A model generated the notes under the pieces. It made no database searches. It was not told the DNA's origin and saw only the letters and a program-made list of their open reading frames with translations. From assembly GCA_009720755.1 (NCBI GenBank), contig WNKV01000003.1, positions 186,001-250,000 on the forward strand: DNA of 64,000 nucleotides, given 5' to 3'. A program made the position numbers and the translations under genes. The stretch comes from Rhodoplanes serenus (GTDB lineage: Bacteria; Pseudomonadota; Alphaproteobacteria; Rhizobiales; Xanthobacteraceae). Each line of letters opens with the position of its first letter. Within the stretch, counting starts at the first letter, position 1. Shown one piece after another: positions 8,143 to 17,347 of the stretch.

Positions 8143-9531
8143 ATGGCCGAGCGGTGGACCCCCGAAAGCTGGCGCCGGAAGCCGATTCAGCAGGTGCCGG
8201 ACTACCCGGACGCGGGCGCCTTGGCGGCCGTCGAGACGCAGCTCGCCAAGTTTCCGCCGCTGGTGTTCGCCGGGGAGGCGCGCAGCCTCAAGCGGCAGCT
8301 CGCGCAGGTGGCGGCCGGCGAGTGTTTCCTGCTCCAGGGCGGCGATTGTGCCGAGAGCTTCGCCGAGCACGGCGCCAACAACATCCGCGACTTCTTCCGC
8401 GTCTTCCTTCAGATGGCCGTGGTGCTCACCTATGCTGGCGCGTCGCCGGTGGTGAAGGTCGGCCGCATCGCCGGCCAGTTCGCCAAGCCGCGCTCCTCGC
8501 CGACGGAGACGCGCGACGGCGTCACCCTGCCGAGCTATCGCGGCGACATCGTCAACGACAATGCGTTCACGGCCGAGGGGCGCACCCCCGATCCGCGTCG
8601 GCAGATCGAGGCATACCGGCAGTCGGCCGCCACCCTCAACCTGCTGCGCGCCTTCGCGCAGGGCGGCTACGCTAATCTCGCCAGCGTGCACCAGTGGATG
8701 CTCGGCTTCGTCAAGGACAGTCCGCAGTCGCGCCGCTACATGGAGCTGGCCGATCGCATCTCCGAGGCGCTCGGCTTCATGCAGGCGTGCGGCCTTGATC
8801 TCGCGCGCCATCCGGAGCTGCGCACCACCGAGCTGTACACCAGCCACGAGGCGCTGCTGCTCGGCTACGAGGAGGCGCTGACCCGGATCGACTCGACCAG
8901 CGGCGACTGGTACTGCACGTCCGGCCACATGCTGTGGATCGGCGACCGCACCCGCCAGCTCGATCACGCCCATGTCGAGTTCCTGCGCGGCATCAAGAAT
9001 CCGATCGGCCTCAAATGCGGCCCGTCGATGAAGCCCGACGACCTGATGCGGCTGATCGAGGTGCTCGATCCGGAGAACGAGGCCGGTCGCCTGACCTTGA
9101 TCGCCCGCATGGGCGCCGACCGAGTCGGCGATCTGCTGCCGCCGCTGGTGCGCGCCGTGCAGCGCGAGAAGCGCCGGGTGATCTGGTCGTGCGATCCGAT
9201 GCACGCCAACACGATCTCGTCGGGGTCCGGCTACAAGACCCGGCCGTTCGACCGCATTCTCCAGGAGGTGAAGGGCTTCTTCGCCGTGCATGCGGCCGAG
9301 GGCACGATCGCGGGCGGCGTCCATCTGGAGATGACCGGGCAGAACGTCACCGAATGCACCGGCGGGGCGCGGGCGATCTCCGACGAGGACCTCAACGACC
9401 GCTATCACACCTTCTGCGATCCGCGGCTCAACGCCGAGCAGTCGATCGACATCGCCTTCCTGATCGCCGAGCTTCTGAAGAAGGAGCGCATCGGCCGCGG
9501 CGTGCCGCTGCCGGTCGCGGCAGGCCAGTAG
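8143..9531 (+). CDS. aroG: Class II 3-deoxy-7-phosphoheptulonate synthase
   Basis: First enzyme of the shikimate pathway, joining phosphoenolpyruvate and erythrose 4-phosphate. It is the plant-like class II type of 462 residues. Motifs are [12 protein letters not shown] (metal-binding Cys), [38 protein letters not shown] and [18 protein letters not shown]. The start at 8143 follows ACGAGGACGAGACC. The gene is single, and a GC-rich hairpin follows its stop. Confidence 0.95.
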   Translation: MAERWTPESWRRKPIQQVPDYPDAGALAAVETQLAKFPPLVFAGEARSLKRQLAQVAAGECFLLQGGDCAESFAEHGANNIRDFFRVFLQMAVVLTYAGASPVVKVGRIAGQFAKPRSSPTETRDGVTLPSYRGDIVNDNAFTAEGRTPDPRRQIEAYRQSAATLNLLRAFAQGGYANLASVHQWMLGFVKDSPQSRRYMELADRISEALGFMQACGLDLARHPELRTTELYTSHEALLLGYEEALTRIDSTSGDWYCTSGHMLWIGDRTRQLDHAHVEFLRGIKNPIGLKCGPSMKPDDLMRLIEVLDPENEAGRLTLIARMGADRVGDLLPPLVRAVQREKRRVIWSCDPMHANTISSGSGYKTRPFDRILQEVKGFFAVHAAEGTIAGGVHLEMTGQNVTECTGGARAISDEDLNDRYHTFCDPRLNAEQSIDIAFLIAELLKKERIGRGVPLPVAAGQ

Positions 9532-9544
9532 GTCGGGCGCCCAC

Positions 9545-9569
9545 GCCCGGCGGGACGGTCCCGCCGGGC
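9545..9569 (+). terminator. Hairpin after aroG
   Basis: GCCCGGCGGGA and TCCCGCCGGGC form an 11-bp perfect stem with a 3-base loop, 14 bp past the aroG stop. No clear T-run follows at once, so it may be only an mRNA-end stabiliser. Confidence 0.5.
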
Positions 9570-9682
9570 CGCGTCGTGGCGTCTTAATGGTCTCTTAACC
9601 GCGCCCGCGAAGTCGCGGCCGGCGTCGGCCGGAAACGACAACGAATCGATAACAAGTCGGCTCAGATTGTCTCCGTCCGGAC

Positions 9683-11044
9683 GTGCCGACGGGGGGCCGC
9701 GTGTCGAAGGACGGGAGCATAAGCGGACGGGTCGCGGCGATGGCCATCGCCGCGACCGTCACCGCATCGATGGCATCGGCGGCCGAGTGGCCGCGGCTGC
9801 CGCCCGACCCGCCCGACGTGGCCACCGTCTGGGACCCGGGCCCGCGCTGGCCGACCCTTCCGCCCGGTCACGACGAGACAGTGGCGGCCGCCCGCGCGAC
9901 ACCGCCGCAACCAGCCCGCCCGAAGACCCTGCCGGCTGTGGAGACCATCGGGGATCTCGGCCCGCAGTGGCCGCGGACCGAGACGGTCGCGACCACCGCC
10001 GCGACAGCCGCGCCGGACACCGACGCGCCCGAGACCACCGGCGCCTTCACGCCGCTTCCGGCTGCGCCGGCCCGGCGCGCCGCCGTGACGCCTCCGGCCG
10101 CCGCGGTCTCGGTCTATCGGCCGACCTATCCGGTGCCGGCCGCCGTGGTGGCGCGGCCGTTCGTCATCGAGGTGGGGGGCCGCTACTGGTATTCGGGCGG
10201 CAAGGCCGATTTCGGCTTCCGGAACGGCTATCCCGGTTACGGCGATCCGACCTCGACGCTCGACTGGCGTGACACCGCCGGGCACGCCGGCGAGGTGTTC
10301 GGCCGCGTCGACCATCGGCCGACCGGCTTCTTCGTGAAGGGGCTGATCGGTGCCGGCACGCTCGGCGGCGGCACCATCGTGGACCGCGACTTCTTCGCCG
10401 GGCAGGTCCTGTTCTCCGACACGTCGAGCGACATCCGCGGCGACAGCCTGAACTACGGCATCGTCGATGCGGGCTGGTCCTTCGACGTGCCGGGGGCGCG
10501 GTTTCGGGTCGGCGGCTTCGTCGGCTGGCACTACTGGCGCGAGAGCCTGACCGCCTATGGGCTGACCTGCAATCCGGATCAGGTCGGCGGCGTGGTCTGC
10601 GGGCCGCCGGGCTCGGTGCAGGCGCCCTCTACGACCGCGGTGCTCGCCTACGAGCCGACCTGGCAGGCGCTGCGGCTCGGGATCGACGGGCGCTGGACGT
10701 TCATGCCGGGCTGGTCGGTGTCGGGCGAGGTGGCCTACATGCCGATCGCCCATCTGGAGAACAAGGACAGCCACCTGCTGCGGCAGGATTTCGGCCCCGG
10801 CGGGCTCGGGCCTGCTCCCAACATCATCTCGCGCTCGTCACAGGGGCGCGGCGTCGCCGCCGAGGTGTTCCTGAACTATGCGGTGACGCCGGCGATCGAG
10901 ATCGGTGTGGGAGGTCGCTTCTGGGGGCTCAATGCCGATACCGGCACCGTGGCGTTCGGCCCGAGCTTCGCGTCGCGCTTCGATCTCACCAAGTTCGAGC
11001 AGCAACGCTACGGGCTGCTGGTGCAGGCGAAAGGGCGATTCTGA
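9683..11044 (+). CDS. Outer-membrane beta-barrel protein
   Basis: About 453 residues. A signal peptide (AMAIAATVTASMASAAE) is followed by a Pro-Thr-Ala-rich linker of some 120 residues with two related segments (DPGPRWPTLPP and DLGPQWPRTE). A beta-barrel begins around residue 165 with alternating aromatic strands such as FVIEVGGRYWYSGG and VGGFVGWHYWRES. It ends in ...VQAKGRF, the terminal Phe expected for barrel insertion. GTG at 9683 or 9701 could be the start. The family is not certain: it has an omptin-like or porin-like look, but omptin catalytic residues were not identified. Probably sits in the outer membrane. Confidence 0.75.
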   Translation: MPTGGRVSKDGSISGRVAAMAIAATVTASMASAAEWPRLPPDPPDVATVWDPGPRWPTLPPGHDETVAAARATPPQPARPKTLPAVETIGDLGPQWPRTETVATTAATAAPDTDAPETTGAFTPLPAAPARRAAVTPPAAAVSVYRPTYPVPAAVVARPFVIEVGGRYWYSGGKADFGFRNGYPGYGDPTSTLDWRDTAGHAGEVFGRVDHRPTGFFVKGLIGAGTLGGGTIVDRDFFAGQVLFSDTSSDIRGDSLNYGIVDAGWSFDVPGARFRVGGFVGWHYWRESLTAYGLTCNPDQVGGVVCGPPGSVQAPSTTAVLAYEPTWQALRLGIDGRWTFMPGWSVSGEVAYMPIAHLENKDSHLLRQDFGPGGLGPAPNIISRSSQGRGVAAEVFLNYAVTPAIEIGVGGRFWGLNADTGTVAFGPSFASRFDLTKFEQQRYGLLVQAKGRF

Positions 11045-11193
11045 ACAGCCCCGGCAAGGCGCTTCTCGCGTCTCGAAATAAGCGCGTCTCGCACGATCCA
11101 GTCTGGCCGTGTCCAGTCGCGTGGCCTTTGCGGCCGAGCCGCCGCCAGCCGGAGCGCGTTGACGCGCCCGGCCGCGCGGCGATCGACGACGTT

Positions 11194-11493
11194 TCAGATC
11201 GCGTCCTTGAGCTCCTTGGCGGCCCGGAAGGCGACCTTCTTGCTCGCCTTGATCTTGATCGGCTCGCCGGTGGCCGGATTGCGGCCCATGCGGGCGGCGC
11301 GCTTCTTGACCTGGAGGATGCCGAGGCCGCCGATGCGCAGGCGATCACCCTTCTTCAGGTGCTTCACCGCGAGGGCGACGAAGTCGTTGAGGATCGCCTC
11401 GGACTGCTTCTTGGCGATCTCGTGGTTGCCGGCGATGGTCGCGGCGATGTGCTTGAGCGTGACGGTCGGGGTCGGCGTCGCTGCCTTGGCCAT
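11194..11493 (-). CDS. HU-family DNA-binding protein
   Basis: A 99-residue nucleoid protein. It has the HU/IHF fold with KKGDRLRIGGLGILQVKKRAARMGRNPATGEPIKI, covering the beta-arm with its conserved RNPATGE. The short Ala-Pro-Thr N-terminal extension is common in Hyphomicrobiales. The ribosome site AGAGGAGGAA lies just upstream of the ATG. It bends DNA and compacts the chromosome. Confidence 0.95.
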   Translation of the reverse strand: MAKAATPTPTVTLKHIAATIAGNHEIAKKQSEAILNDFVALAVKHLKKGDRLRIGGLGILQVKKRAARMGRNPATGEPIKIKASKKVAFRAAKELKDAI

Positions 11494-11811
11494 CGGAAGT
11501 TCCTCCTCTGCTGGAACGATGGACGCTGAAACTGCCCGTCACATAGACGATTCTCGGGTCTTGGAAACCGGCGAATCGGAGAAACGCCCATGTTTTGTGG
11601 CTTTCCGGCATGCCAGGTGGCGGATGACCCCGTCCCGCAGGCATTTCGTGCCACTCTTTCGGCCTTGCCCGCGACCGCAGGCCGCGGCCGGACGGCGGGC
11701 GCCGGGGCCACGCCGAGGGGGCCGAAAGCGGTCCGAGCCCCATGACATCGGCCTCGGCCGCGGGTCCGTCGCCCACCTGTCCACCGGCCCGCAGGAGCGT
11801 GCGAGAGGTGC
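11494..11811. other. Intergenic region between HU and tRNA-Asp
   Basis: About 320 bp without a supported gene. It must hold the HU promoter, but no convincing -35/-10 pair could be picked. Open frames here are antisense to the tRNA or lack coding character. Confidence 0.5.
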
Positions 11812-11840
11812 TTGACTTCGATCGGGGAGGGCCCTATTGC
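11812..11840 (+). promoter_or_regulatory. Sigma-70-like promoter of tRNA-Asp
   Basis: TTGACT (11812–11817) and TATTGC (11835–11840) with a 17-bp spacer end 16 bp before the tRNA 5' end. Confidence 0.6.
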
Positions 11841-11856
11841 AGCGGCTCCGAAGTCC

Positions 11857-11933
<77 letters not shown>

Positions 11934-12003
11934 GTCTTATCAAAGACTTGGCAAGTGACTCCCGTCTCGGTTCATCGAGACTCCTCATCAGACCTGACCA
12001 CTC

Positions 12004-12783
12004 TCAGACCGGCTCGACGGCGGTGTCGTCGATCGCGAGCGCGCGTGCCACCGCCGGGTCGGCGACGAGCCGCGACACCTCGGCATGGACGGCGCCGTCG
12101 TGGCGCCCGGCCGTCGGCAGCGTCACCTCGCGCACCGCCGCGACCGTCGCCGGACGTGCGGACAAGACGACGATGCGGTCTGCCATCCGCACCGCCTCGG
12201 CGGGATCGTGGGTGACCAGCAGCGTCGTCAGGCCGCGGGCATCGATCAGCCGCCGCACCAGCGTCTGCATCTGCCGGCGCAGGCCGACATCGAGAGCGGC
12301 GAACGGCTCGTCGAGCAGCAGCAGGTCCGGCTCGATCGCCAGCGCGCGGGCGAGGGCGACGCGCTGGCGCATGCCGCCCGAGAGCGCCTGCGGATGCTTG
12401 TCGCCGTCCGCCGCCGTGAGGCCGACGGCCTCGCGCAGCGCGTCGGCGCGCCGCTGCCGCTCCGCCCGTCCGAGCGGTAGCGCTTTCAGGCCGAACGCGA
12501 TGTTGTCGCGGGCCGTGCGCCACGGCAGCAGGCACGGGTCCTGGAACACGAAGGCGGGCCGCCGGAACGCGCCGGCGACGCGGCCACGAGCCGGCGTGAG
12601 GAGCCCGCCGACGAGCGCCAGCAAGGTGCTTTTACCGCAGCCCGATGGTCCGACGATCGCCCCGACCCGGCCGGCCGGAAGCGCGAACGAGACGTCGGCC
12701 AGCACCGGCTCGGCCGCATAGGCATGAACCAGGCCGTCGACCACGAGGCCGTGGACTCCGTCGGCCGCTCCGCTCTCCTGCAT
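12004..12783 (-). CDS. NitT/TauT-type ABC importer ATPase
   Basis: ATP-binding subunit of about 259 residues. Walker A is GPSGCGKST, the signature is [15 protein letters not shown], Walker B is LLLLDEPFAALD, and the H-loop is LLVTHD. The Q-loop FVFQDPCLLPWRT is typical of the nitrate/sulfonate/taurine subfamily. It is last in a three-gene operon with the permease (8-bp gap) and the receptor. The frame is open upstream through the permease; the ATG at 12783 starts this protein. Substrate unknown. Confidence 0.92.
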   Translation of the reverse strand: MQESGAADGVHGLVVDGLVHAYAAEPVLADVSFALPAGRVGAIVGPSGCGKSTLLALVGGLLTPARGRVAGAFRRPAFVFQDPCLLPWRTARDNIAFGLKALPLGRAERQRRADALREAVGLTAADGDKHPQALSGGMRQRVALARALAIEPDLLLLDEPFAALDVGLRRQMQTLVRRLIDARGLTTLLVTHDPAEAVRMADRIVVLSARPATVAAVREVTLPTAGRHDGAVHAEVSRLVADPAVARALAIDDTAVEPV

Positions 12784-12791
12784 GTCCGGAC

Positions 12792-13616
12792 TCAGAGATC
12801 GGGGGCGGCGTCGCGCCGCGCAGTGCCGTGCCGCGCGGCGCCGGGCAGCGCCTGCCGCCAGCCGAGCAGCCGGCGCCGCAGCGGATCGAGCAGCAGCATC
12901 TCCAGGGCGAGCAGCAGCGCCACCACGGTGGCGATCCAGGCCATCGCGGCGACGGTGTCGACCTGGGCGCGGGCAGCGGCGAGCCGGTCGCCGATGCCGC
13001 CGACGCCGCCCAGCAGCTCGGTCATCACCGCGACCTTCCAGGACAGTGCCAGCGCGGTGGCGACCGCCGGGAAGAGATGCGACAGCATGTGGGGCAGGTA
13101 GACGTCCCACACGAGCACGCGGCGCGGCACCCGGAACGCCCTCGCCATTCGCCGCAGGTCGCCGTCCAGGCTGCGCACGCCCTCGGCGGCACCCGCATAG
13201 ACGATCGGCGCCACGGTGATCAGCACGGTGAACACCACGGCGCCGCCGCCACCACCGAACCACAGCAGCGCCAGCACCACCCAGGCGATCGCCGGCACCC
13301 CGAGGGCGAGCGTCGCGAACGGCTGGAGCAGCCGCCCGGTCGTGTCGGAGAGGCCCGCCACCGCACCGAGCCCGGTGCCGAGCAGCACGCCGGCCGAAAA
13401 GCCCGCCAGCGCCCGGCGTCCGGTTCCGGCCACGGCGGGCCACAGGCTGCCGTCCACCGTCATCCGCCACAGCGCCAGGGCGGTCTCGCGCGGTGACGGC
13501 AGCACCAGCGAGCCCCAGGCGGCGTGTCCGGCCTCCCACAGGCCGAGGAGCAGCAGCACGCCGGCGGTGCTCGCCGCGATGGCGCCGAGGCCGGTCCGGC
13601 TCCGCGGTGCCGTCAT
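12792..13616 (-). CDS. NitT/TauT-type ABC importer permease
   Basis: A 274-residue BPD-type inner-membrane permease. It has several hydrophobic helices and the EAA-type loop around SLDGDLRRMARAFRVPRRVL. The periplasmic receptor overlaps it by four bases upstream, and the ATPase follows. The C-terminal 20 residues are Arg/Ala-rich and polar. Confidence 0.9.
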   Translation of the reverse strand: MTAPRSRTGLGAIAASTAGVLLLLGLWEAGHAAWGSLVLPSPRETALALWRMTVDGSLWPAVAGTGRRALAGFSAGVLLGTGLGAVAGLSDTTGRLLQPFATLALGVPAIAWVVLALLWFGGGGGAVVFTVLITVAPIVYAGAAEGVRSLDGDLRRMARAFRVPRRVLVWDVYLPHMLSHLFPAVATALALSWKVAVMTELLGGVGGIGDRLAAARAQVDTVAAMAWIATVVALLLALEMLLLDPLRRRLLGWRQALPGAARHGTARRDAAPDL

Positions 13617-14632
13617 CCGGTCCGGCCCCAGTAGAAGCGGTCGTCCGGCAGGCGGCCGCCCACGATGCCGGGCGACATCGCGATGAGCTCGGAGAAATAG
13701 CGCTCGAGATCGCCGCGGGCGTCGGCGGCCGAGACCACGTCGAGGCGGAAATGCGGGATCGAGCGCGCGATGGTGGCGGGGCCGAGATCGAGCAGCGGAG
13801 CGCCCAGGCGGCCGGCGGCGTCGGGATGGTCGAGCATCCAGCGGGCCGCCGTCACACAGCCCTCGTGGATCGCCTCGACCACGTCGGGGTGCTGCTGAAG
13901 AAACTCCTCGCGGACCGCGAGCCCGGCCTGGGGAATGCGCGCCGGCTGGCCGGCGAGCCGCCCATACACCTCGGTGAGGTCGACGGTGCGTCGCAGCGAG
14001 ACACCGGCCTGAACGGCCCGCACCTCGGCCGCGGTGGCGGCCGGCTCGGCCAGCACCGCGAGCGTGGCGCGGCCGGCGAGCAGGAGCTGGGCCGCCTCGC
14101 TGGGCGAGCCGACATACTGGAGGCGAACGTCGCGTTCGGGATCGAGCCCGAGCCGACGCAGCACCAGCCGGAGGATCAGGTCGGGCGCATCATGACGATA
14201 CGCCACCAGCACGGCCTGGCCGGCGATGTCCTCGATGCGCTCGATCGCCGGGTCGCGGCTGAGCAGGTAGAGAAGGCCCCAGGTGAGAACGTTGACCTGC
14301 CGCACCGGAACGCCGCGGTTGAGCAGGTTGGCGCAGGTGTAGGTCGGTGTCCCGAACACCTGCATGTCGCCGGAGACGACGCCGGTGCGCATCTGGTCGG
14401 CATTGCGCCAGATGCGGAGCTGCGGCCGGTCGGTGAACGGCGCCAGCACGCCGGCCTCGATCAGGCGCTCGATCGCGATCGACGGGGTCGACGGCATGCC
14501 GTGGACGACGAGCTGGGCGAGGCGGGGCGGTGCGGACCGGCTCGGGTGGGGCGCGAACGCCGCAGCCTCGAGAGTGCCGATCCCGCAGGCGGCCAGCAGG
14601 GCCAAGATGTCGCGCCGATCCGGCCGAGGCAT
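13613..14632 (-). CDS. ABC importer periplasmic binding protein, NitT/TauT type
   Basis: A 339-residue receptor with an N-terminal signal (MPRPDRRDILALLAACGIG). Residue context such as YRHDAPDLILRLVLRRLGLDP and LTWGLLYLLSRDP matches the SsuA/TauA-like fold of nitrate, sulfonate and thiamine-precursor receptors. Its stop overlaps the permease start by four bases (ATGA), so the operon is read receptor, permease, ATPase. The ligand cannot be assigned; the absence of sulfonate monooxygenase or nitrate reductase genes argues against the two obvious ones. Confidence 0.85.
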   Translation of the reverse strand: MPRPDRRDILALLAACGIGTLEAAAFAPHPSRSAPPRLAQLVVHGMPSTPSIAIERLIEAGVLAPFTDRPQLRIWRNADQMRTGVVSGDMQVFGTPTYTCANLLNRGVPVRQVNVLTWGLLYLLSRDPAIERIEDIAGQAVLVAYRHDAPDLILRLVLRRLGLDPERDVRLQYVGSPSEAAQLLLAGRATLAVLAEPAATAAEVRAVQAGVSLRRTVDLTEVYGRLAGQPARIPQAGLAVREEFLQQHPDVVEAIHEGCVTAARWMLDHPDAAGRLGAPLLDLGPATIARSIPHFRLDVVSAADARGDLERYFSELIAMSPGIVGGRLPDDRFYWGRTG

Positions 14633-14738
14633 GCCGCATCCCCCTTCTGGTGGCGCCGACGCCGGCCGTGGTGGGCGGGCGTGGGCGTCGCGATCTCGGC
14701 CCGCGGTCGATCCGCGACACCGGGCCGGGCTTTGGTTC

Positions 14739-14815
14739 TTCGCGACCGCAGGTGGAATAGGCGGTCTGCCGCGCGAAGTCCAATCGCCTTACCACCGAGC
14801 CACTCGGGCACTGAC
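14739..14815 (-). other. Degenerate tRNA-like fragment with a hairpin
   Basis: Read on the minus strand, 14778–14815 gives TGCCCGAGTGG and GGTAAGGCGA, the look of a class II tRNA D arm, then TTGGACT flanked by GCGA and TCGC, like a Ser-GGA anticodon loop. GCGGCAGACCGC could be a variable arm. No matching acceptor or T arm follows, so it is not a working tRNA by this reading. TTCGCG...CGCGAA at 14739–14777 forms a long imperfect hairpin instead. Confidence 0.3.
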
Positions 14816-14902
14816 GCCGGCCACGTCGATCGTCGGCCGCGGGGCGGCTCGAACCCCGCCGTCCGGCTTGCGAACCGGGCCGCGGCGGCCTAAGCCTGGG
14901 GC

Positions 14903-15526
14903 ATGTTCACCGGCATCGTCACCGACATCGGAACCGTCGTCGCGATCGCGCCGCGTGCCGCCGATCTGCGCCGCCTCACCCTCTCGTGCAGCTACGATCG
15001 CGCCGGCATCGCCGACGGGGCCTCGATCGCATGCAGCGGCACCTGCCTGACCGTGGTGGCGGCGGGCGTGGAGCACGGCCGCACCTGGTTCTCGGTGGAC
15101 GCCGCCGCCGAGACCCTGCGGCTGACCACGGTGGGCCGCTGGACGGTGGGGACCCGGGTCAACCTCGAACGCGCCCTGAAGATCGGTGACGAGCTCGGCG
15201 GCCATCTCGTCACCGGCCATGTCGACGGCCTCGCCGAGCTGATCGCCCGCCGCGATCTGCACGCCGCCAGCGGTAGCGGCGAGATGGTGCGCATGACCTT
15301 CCGGGCGCCGACCGCGCTCGCCCGCTTCATCGCCACCAAGGGCTCGGTGACGCTCGCCGGCGTGTCGCTGACCGTCAACGAGGTGGCGGGCGACACCTTC
15401 TCGGTGCTGCTGATCCCCCACACGCTCCAGGTGACCACCCTCGGCGATCTCGCGGTCGGCGACCCGGTCAACCTCGAGGTGGACCTGATGGCCCGTTACG
15501 CGGCCCGCCTCGCCGAGGCGGTCTGA
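14903..15526 (+). CDS. ribE: Riboflavin synthase, alpha subunit
   Basis: Converts two lumazine molecules to riboflavin. It shows the N-terminal MFTGIV and two repeated lumazine-binding barrels of about 95 residues each, the first with SCSYD...ACSGTCLTV and the second with FRAPTALARFIATKGSVTLAGVSLTVNEV. The GHLVTGHVDG motif sits between them. The 207-residue length is normal. ribH and nusB follow on the same strand, giving a riboflavin-end operon. Confidence 0.96.
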   Translation: MFTGIVTDIGTVVAIAPRAADLRRLTLSCSYDRAGIADGASIACSGTCLTVVAAGVEHGRTWFSVDAAAETLRLTTVGRWTVGTRVNLERALKIGDELGGHLVTGHVDGLAELIARRDLHAASGSGEMVRMTFRAPTALARFIATKGSVTLAGVSLTVNEVAGDTFSVLLIPHTLQVTTLGDLAVGDPVNLEVDLMARYAARLAEAV

Positions 15527-15586
15527 CGCCGTCGGGGTTGCGATCGGTCGGGCCGGCTTGCTATCGACGGCGCGACCGAGGACATC

Positions 15587-16093
15587 ATGGCCGGACCGAG
15601 CACCACCACCCGCATCACCGAAGAGCCCCTGCCGGGGGCGCGCATCCTCATCGTCGAGGCGCGCTACTACCACGACATCGCCGACGCCTTGCTGGAGGGC
15701 GCCCGCCGGGTGCTCGACGCCGCCCGCGTCGAATGGGACATCGTCAGCGTGCCGGGCTCGCTGGAGGTGCCGCAGGCGGTGGCGATCGCGCTGGAGGCGC
15801 CGGTGCACACCCGGCGGCTGCCGTTCGACGGCATCGTGGCGCTCGGCTGCGTCATCCGCGGCGAGACCAGCCACTACGACATCGTGGCGGGCGAATCCGC
15901 CCGGGCGCTGATGGACCTTGCGGTGCGACACCGGGTGCCGATCGGCAACGGCATCGTGACCACCGACACCCACCTCCAGGCGATGACCCGGGCCGACCCC
16001 GAGCAGGGCGACAAGGGGGGCGTCGCGGCCGCCGCGGTCACCTCGCTGATCCGCGTCAAGCGCCACTTGCAAAGCCCGCGGAGCGACCGCTGA
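15587..16093 (+). CDS. ribH: 6,7-dimethyl-8-ribityllumazine synthase
   Basis: Makes the lumazine substrate of riboflavin synthase. It has the fold motifs IVEARYYHDIADALL, SVPGSLEVPQAVAIAL, GCVIRGETSHYDIVAGESARALMD and the C-terminal AEQGDK-like region (EQGDKGGVAAAAV). The 168 residues fit. The stop TGA overlaps the nusB ATG by one base (TGATG), so the two are translationally coupled. Confidence 0.96.
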   Translation: MAGPSTTTRITEEPLPGARILIVEARYYHDIADALLEGARRVLDAARVEWDIVSVPGSLEVPQAVAIALEAPVHTRRLPFDGIVALGCVIRGETSHYDIVAGESARALMDLAVRHRVPIGNGIVTTDTHLQAMTRADPEQGDKGGVAAAAVTSLIRVKRHLQSPRSDR

Positions 16094-16596
16094 TGCGCGC
16101 GCCCGAGCCGAAGCCCACCCCGAAACCTCTGCGCAAGGCCAATCGCCGCGGCGCCGCCCGGCTCGCCGCCGTGCAGGCGCTCTACCAGATGGACATCGCC
16201 GCGACGCCGCTGCACGAGATCCTGGCCCAGTTCGAAAGCCATTGGATCGGCCGCGAGGTCGAGGGCGACCAGTATCTCCCGGCCGAGGCCGGCTTTTTCC
16301 GCGACATCGTCAACGGCGTCGTCCAGGGGCAGCGCAAGCTCGATCCGCTGGTCGACCAGGCACTGGAAGCGAGCTGGCCGCTGAAGCGGGTCGAGGCGAT
16401 CCTGCGCTCGGTGCTGCGGGCGGGCGCCTGGGAGCTCGACAAGCGCCGCGACATCCCGGCCCGGGTGGTCGTCTCCGAGTATGTCGACGTCGCCCATGCG
16501 TTCGTCGACCGCGACGAGACCGGCATGATCAATGCCGTGCTGGACGAGATCGCCCGCCGGTTGCGGGCCGAGGAGTTCGATCGGGCGCCGGGCTGA
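16093..16596 (+). CDS. nusB: Transcription antitermination factor NusB
   Basis: A 167-residue RNA-binding protein that joins NusE at boxA during rRNA antitermination. The helical motifs are RRGAARLAAVQALYQMDI, EAILRSVLRAGAWEL and VVVSEYVDVAHAFVDRDETGMINAVLDEIARRLR. Coupled to ribH by TGATG, the conserved ribH–nusB order. Confidence 0.95.
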   Translation: MRAPEPKPTPKPLRKANRRGAARLAAVQALYQMDIAATPLHEILAQFESHWIGREVEGDQYLPAEAGFFRDIVNGVVQGQRKLDPLVDQALEASWPLKRVEAILRSVLRAGAWELDKRRDIPARVVVSEYVDVAHAFVDRDETGMINAVLDEIARRLRAEEFDRAPG

Positions 16597-16627
16597 CCGC
16601 GATCCCGGCGCCGACGTGACGGCCCCG

Positions 16628-17038
16628 TCAGCGCCAGACGCAGCCGGGACCGGCCAGGCAGGCGGTGCCCCACACGGCGGTGGCGGCCGGATACACGTAG
16701 GTCGGGTAGGCATAGACGCGGCGCGCGTCGTCGGCATAGATGGTGCCGTCCTGATAGGGCGTCACCCAGCCGACCGGGCCATAGGCGCCATAGGGCACCG
16801 GGCCGCCGACCGGCACGAAGCCGGCGCGCGCCGGCAGCCGCGGCCGGTAGGCCACGTACCACCCATGACCGGGCCGCCAGGCGTAGCCATAGTGAGCGTG
16901 GCCGGGAGGGGCGTGACGGTGGGCCCGGTGAACGGTGGCGCCGCCCGCCCAGGCCGGCCGCGTGTCGAGGGCGGCGGCGAGCATCACCACCGCCGCGGCG
17001 GCGAGCCCGGCCGCGAGAGACTTGCGCATCCGTGTCAT
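16628..17038 (-). CDS. Small exported protein of unknown function
   Basis: A 136-residue protein with a clear signal peptide (MTRMRKSLAAGLAAAAVVMLAAAL, cleaved near AWAGG). The mature part is rich in Gly, Tyr, Pro and His (HRAHRHAPPGHAHYGYAWRPGHGW, here read in parts) and has two cysteines near the C-terminus (GTACLAGPGC). It looks like a Tyr/Gly-rich surface or periplasmic protein. No family recognised. Confidence 0.65.
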   Translation of the reverse strand: MTRMRKSLAAGLAAAAVVMLAAALDTRPAWAGGATVHRAHRHAPPGHAHYGYAWRPGHGWYVAYRPRLPARAGFVPVGGPVPYGAYGPVGWVTPYQDGTIYADDARRVYAYPTYVYPAATAVWGTACLAGPGCVWR

Positions 17039-17347
17039 CGCTCGGTCCTTTCTCTCGGAGGATCGTCGTGCCCCGCGCCGCGGTGGGGCAGGGCGGGGGA
17101 TCGTGCCGTTCTGCCACCGAAGACTGAAGGCCGAGATAACGCCGCCCGTGCCGGGCGGCGGCGCATCGCTCCCGGCGCCGCTGCGGCAGCCTCATTCCTG
17201 CGCCGGGCGCGGCAACGTGCCTCGGGTTAAAAAGGCGTTAAGTGACAATTAATATTCCTTCTTCGTGCAAACGATCTAATGTGGCCGCACAATTCTACAC
17301 CGGATAGGTCCGCACGGCGGGCTGCAGATTATTGTCGGAATCCGAAA

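Noticed and set aside
7504-9408. A 634-codon frame on the minus strand
   Set aside because: Antisense to vapC and aroG; shadow of high-GC coding.
14739-14903. A circularly permuted tmRNA in the tRNA-like region
   Set aside because: The conserved tmRNA 5' domain and a tag frame (AANDN-like) were not found.
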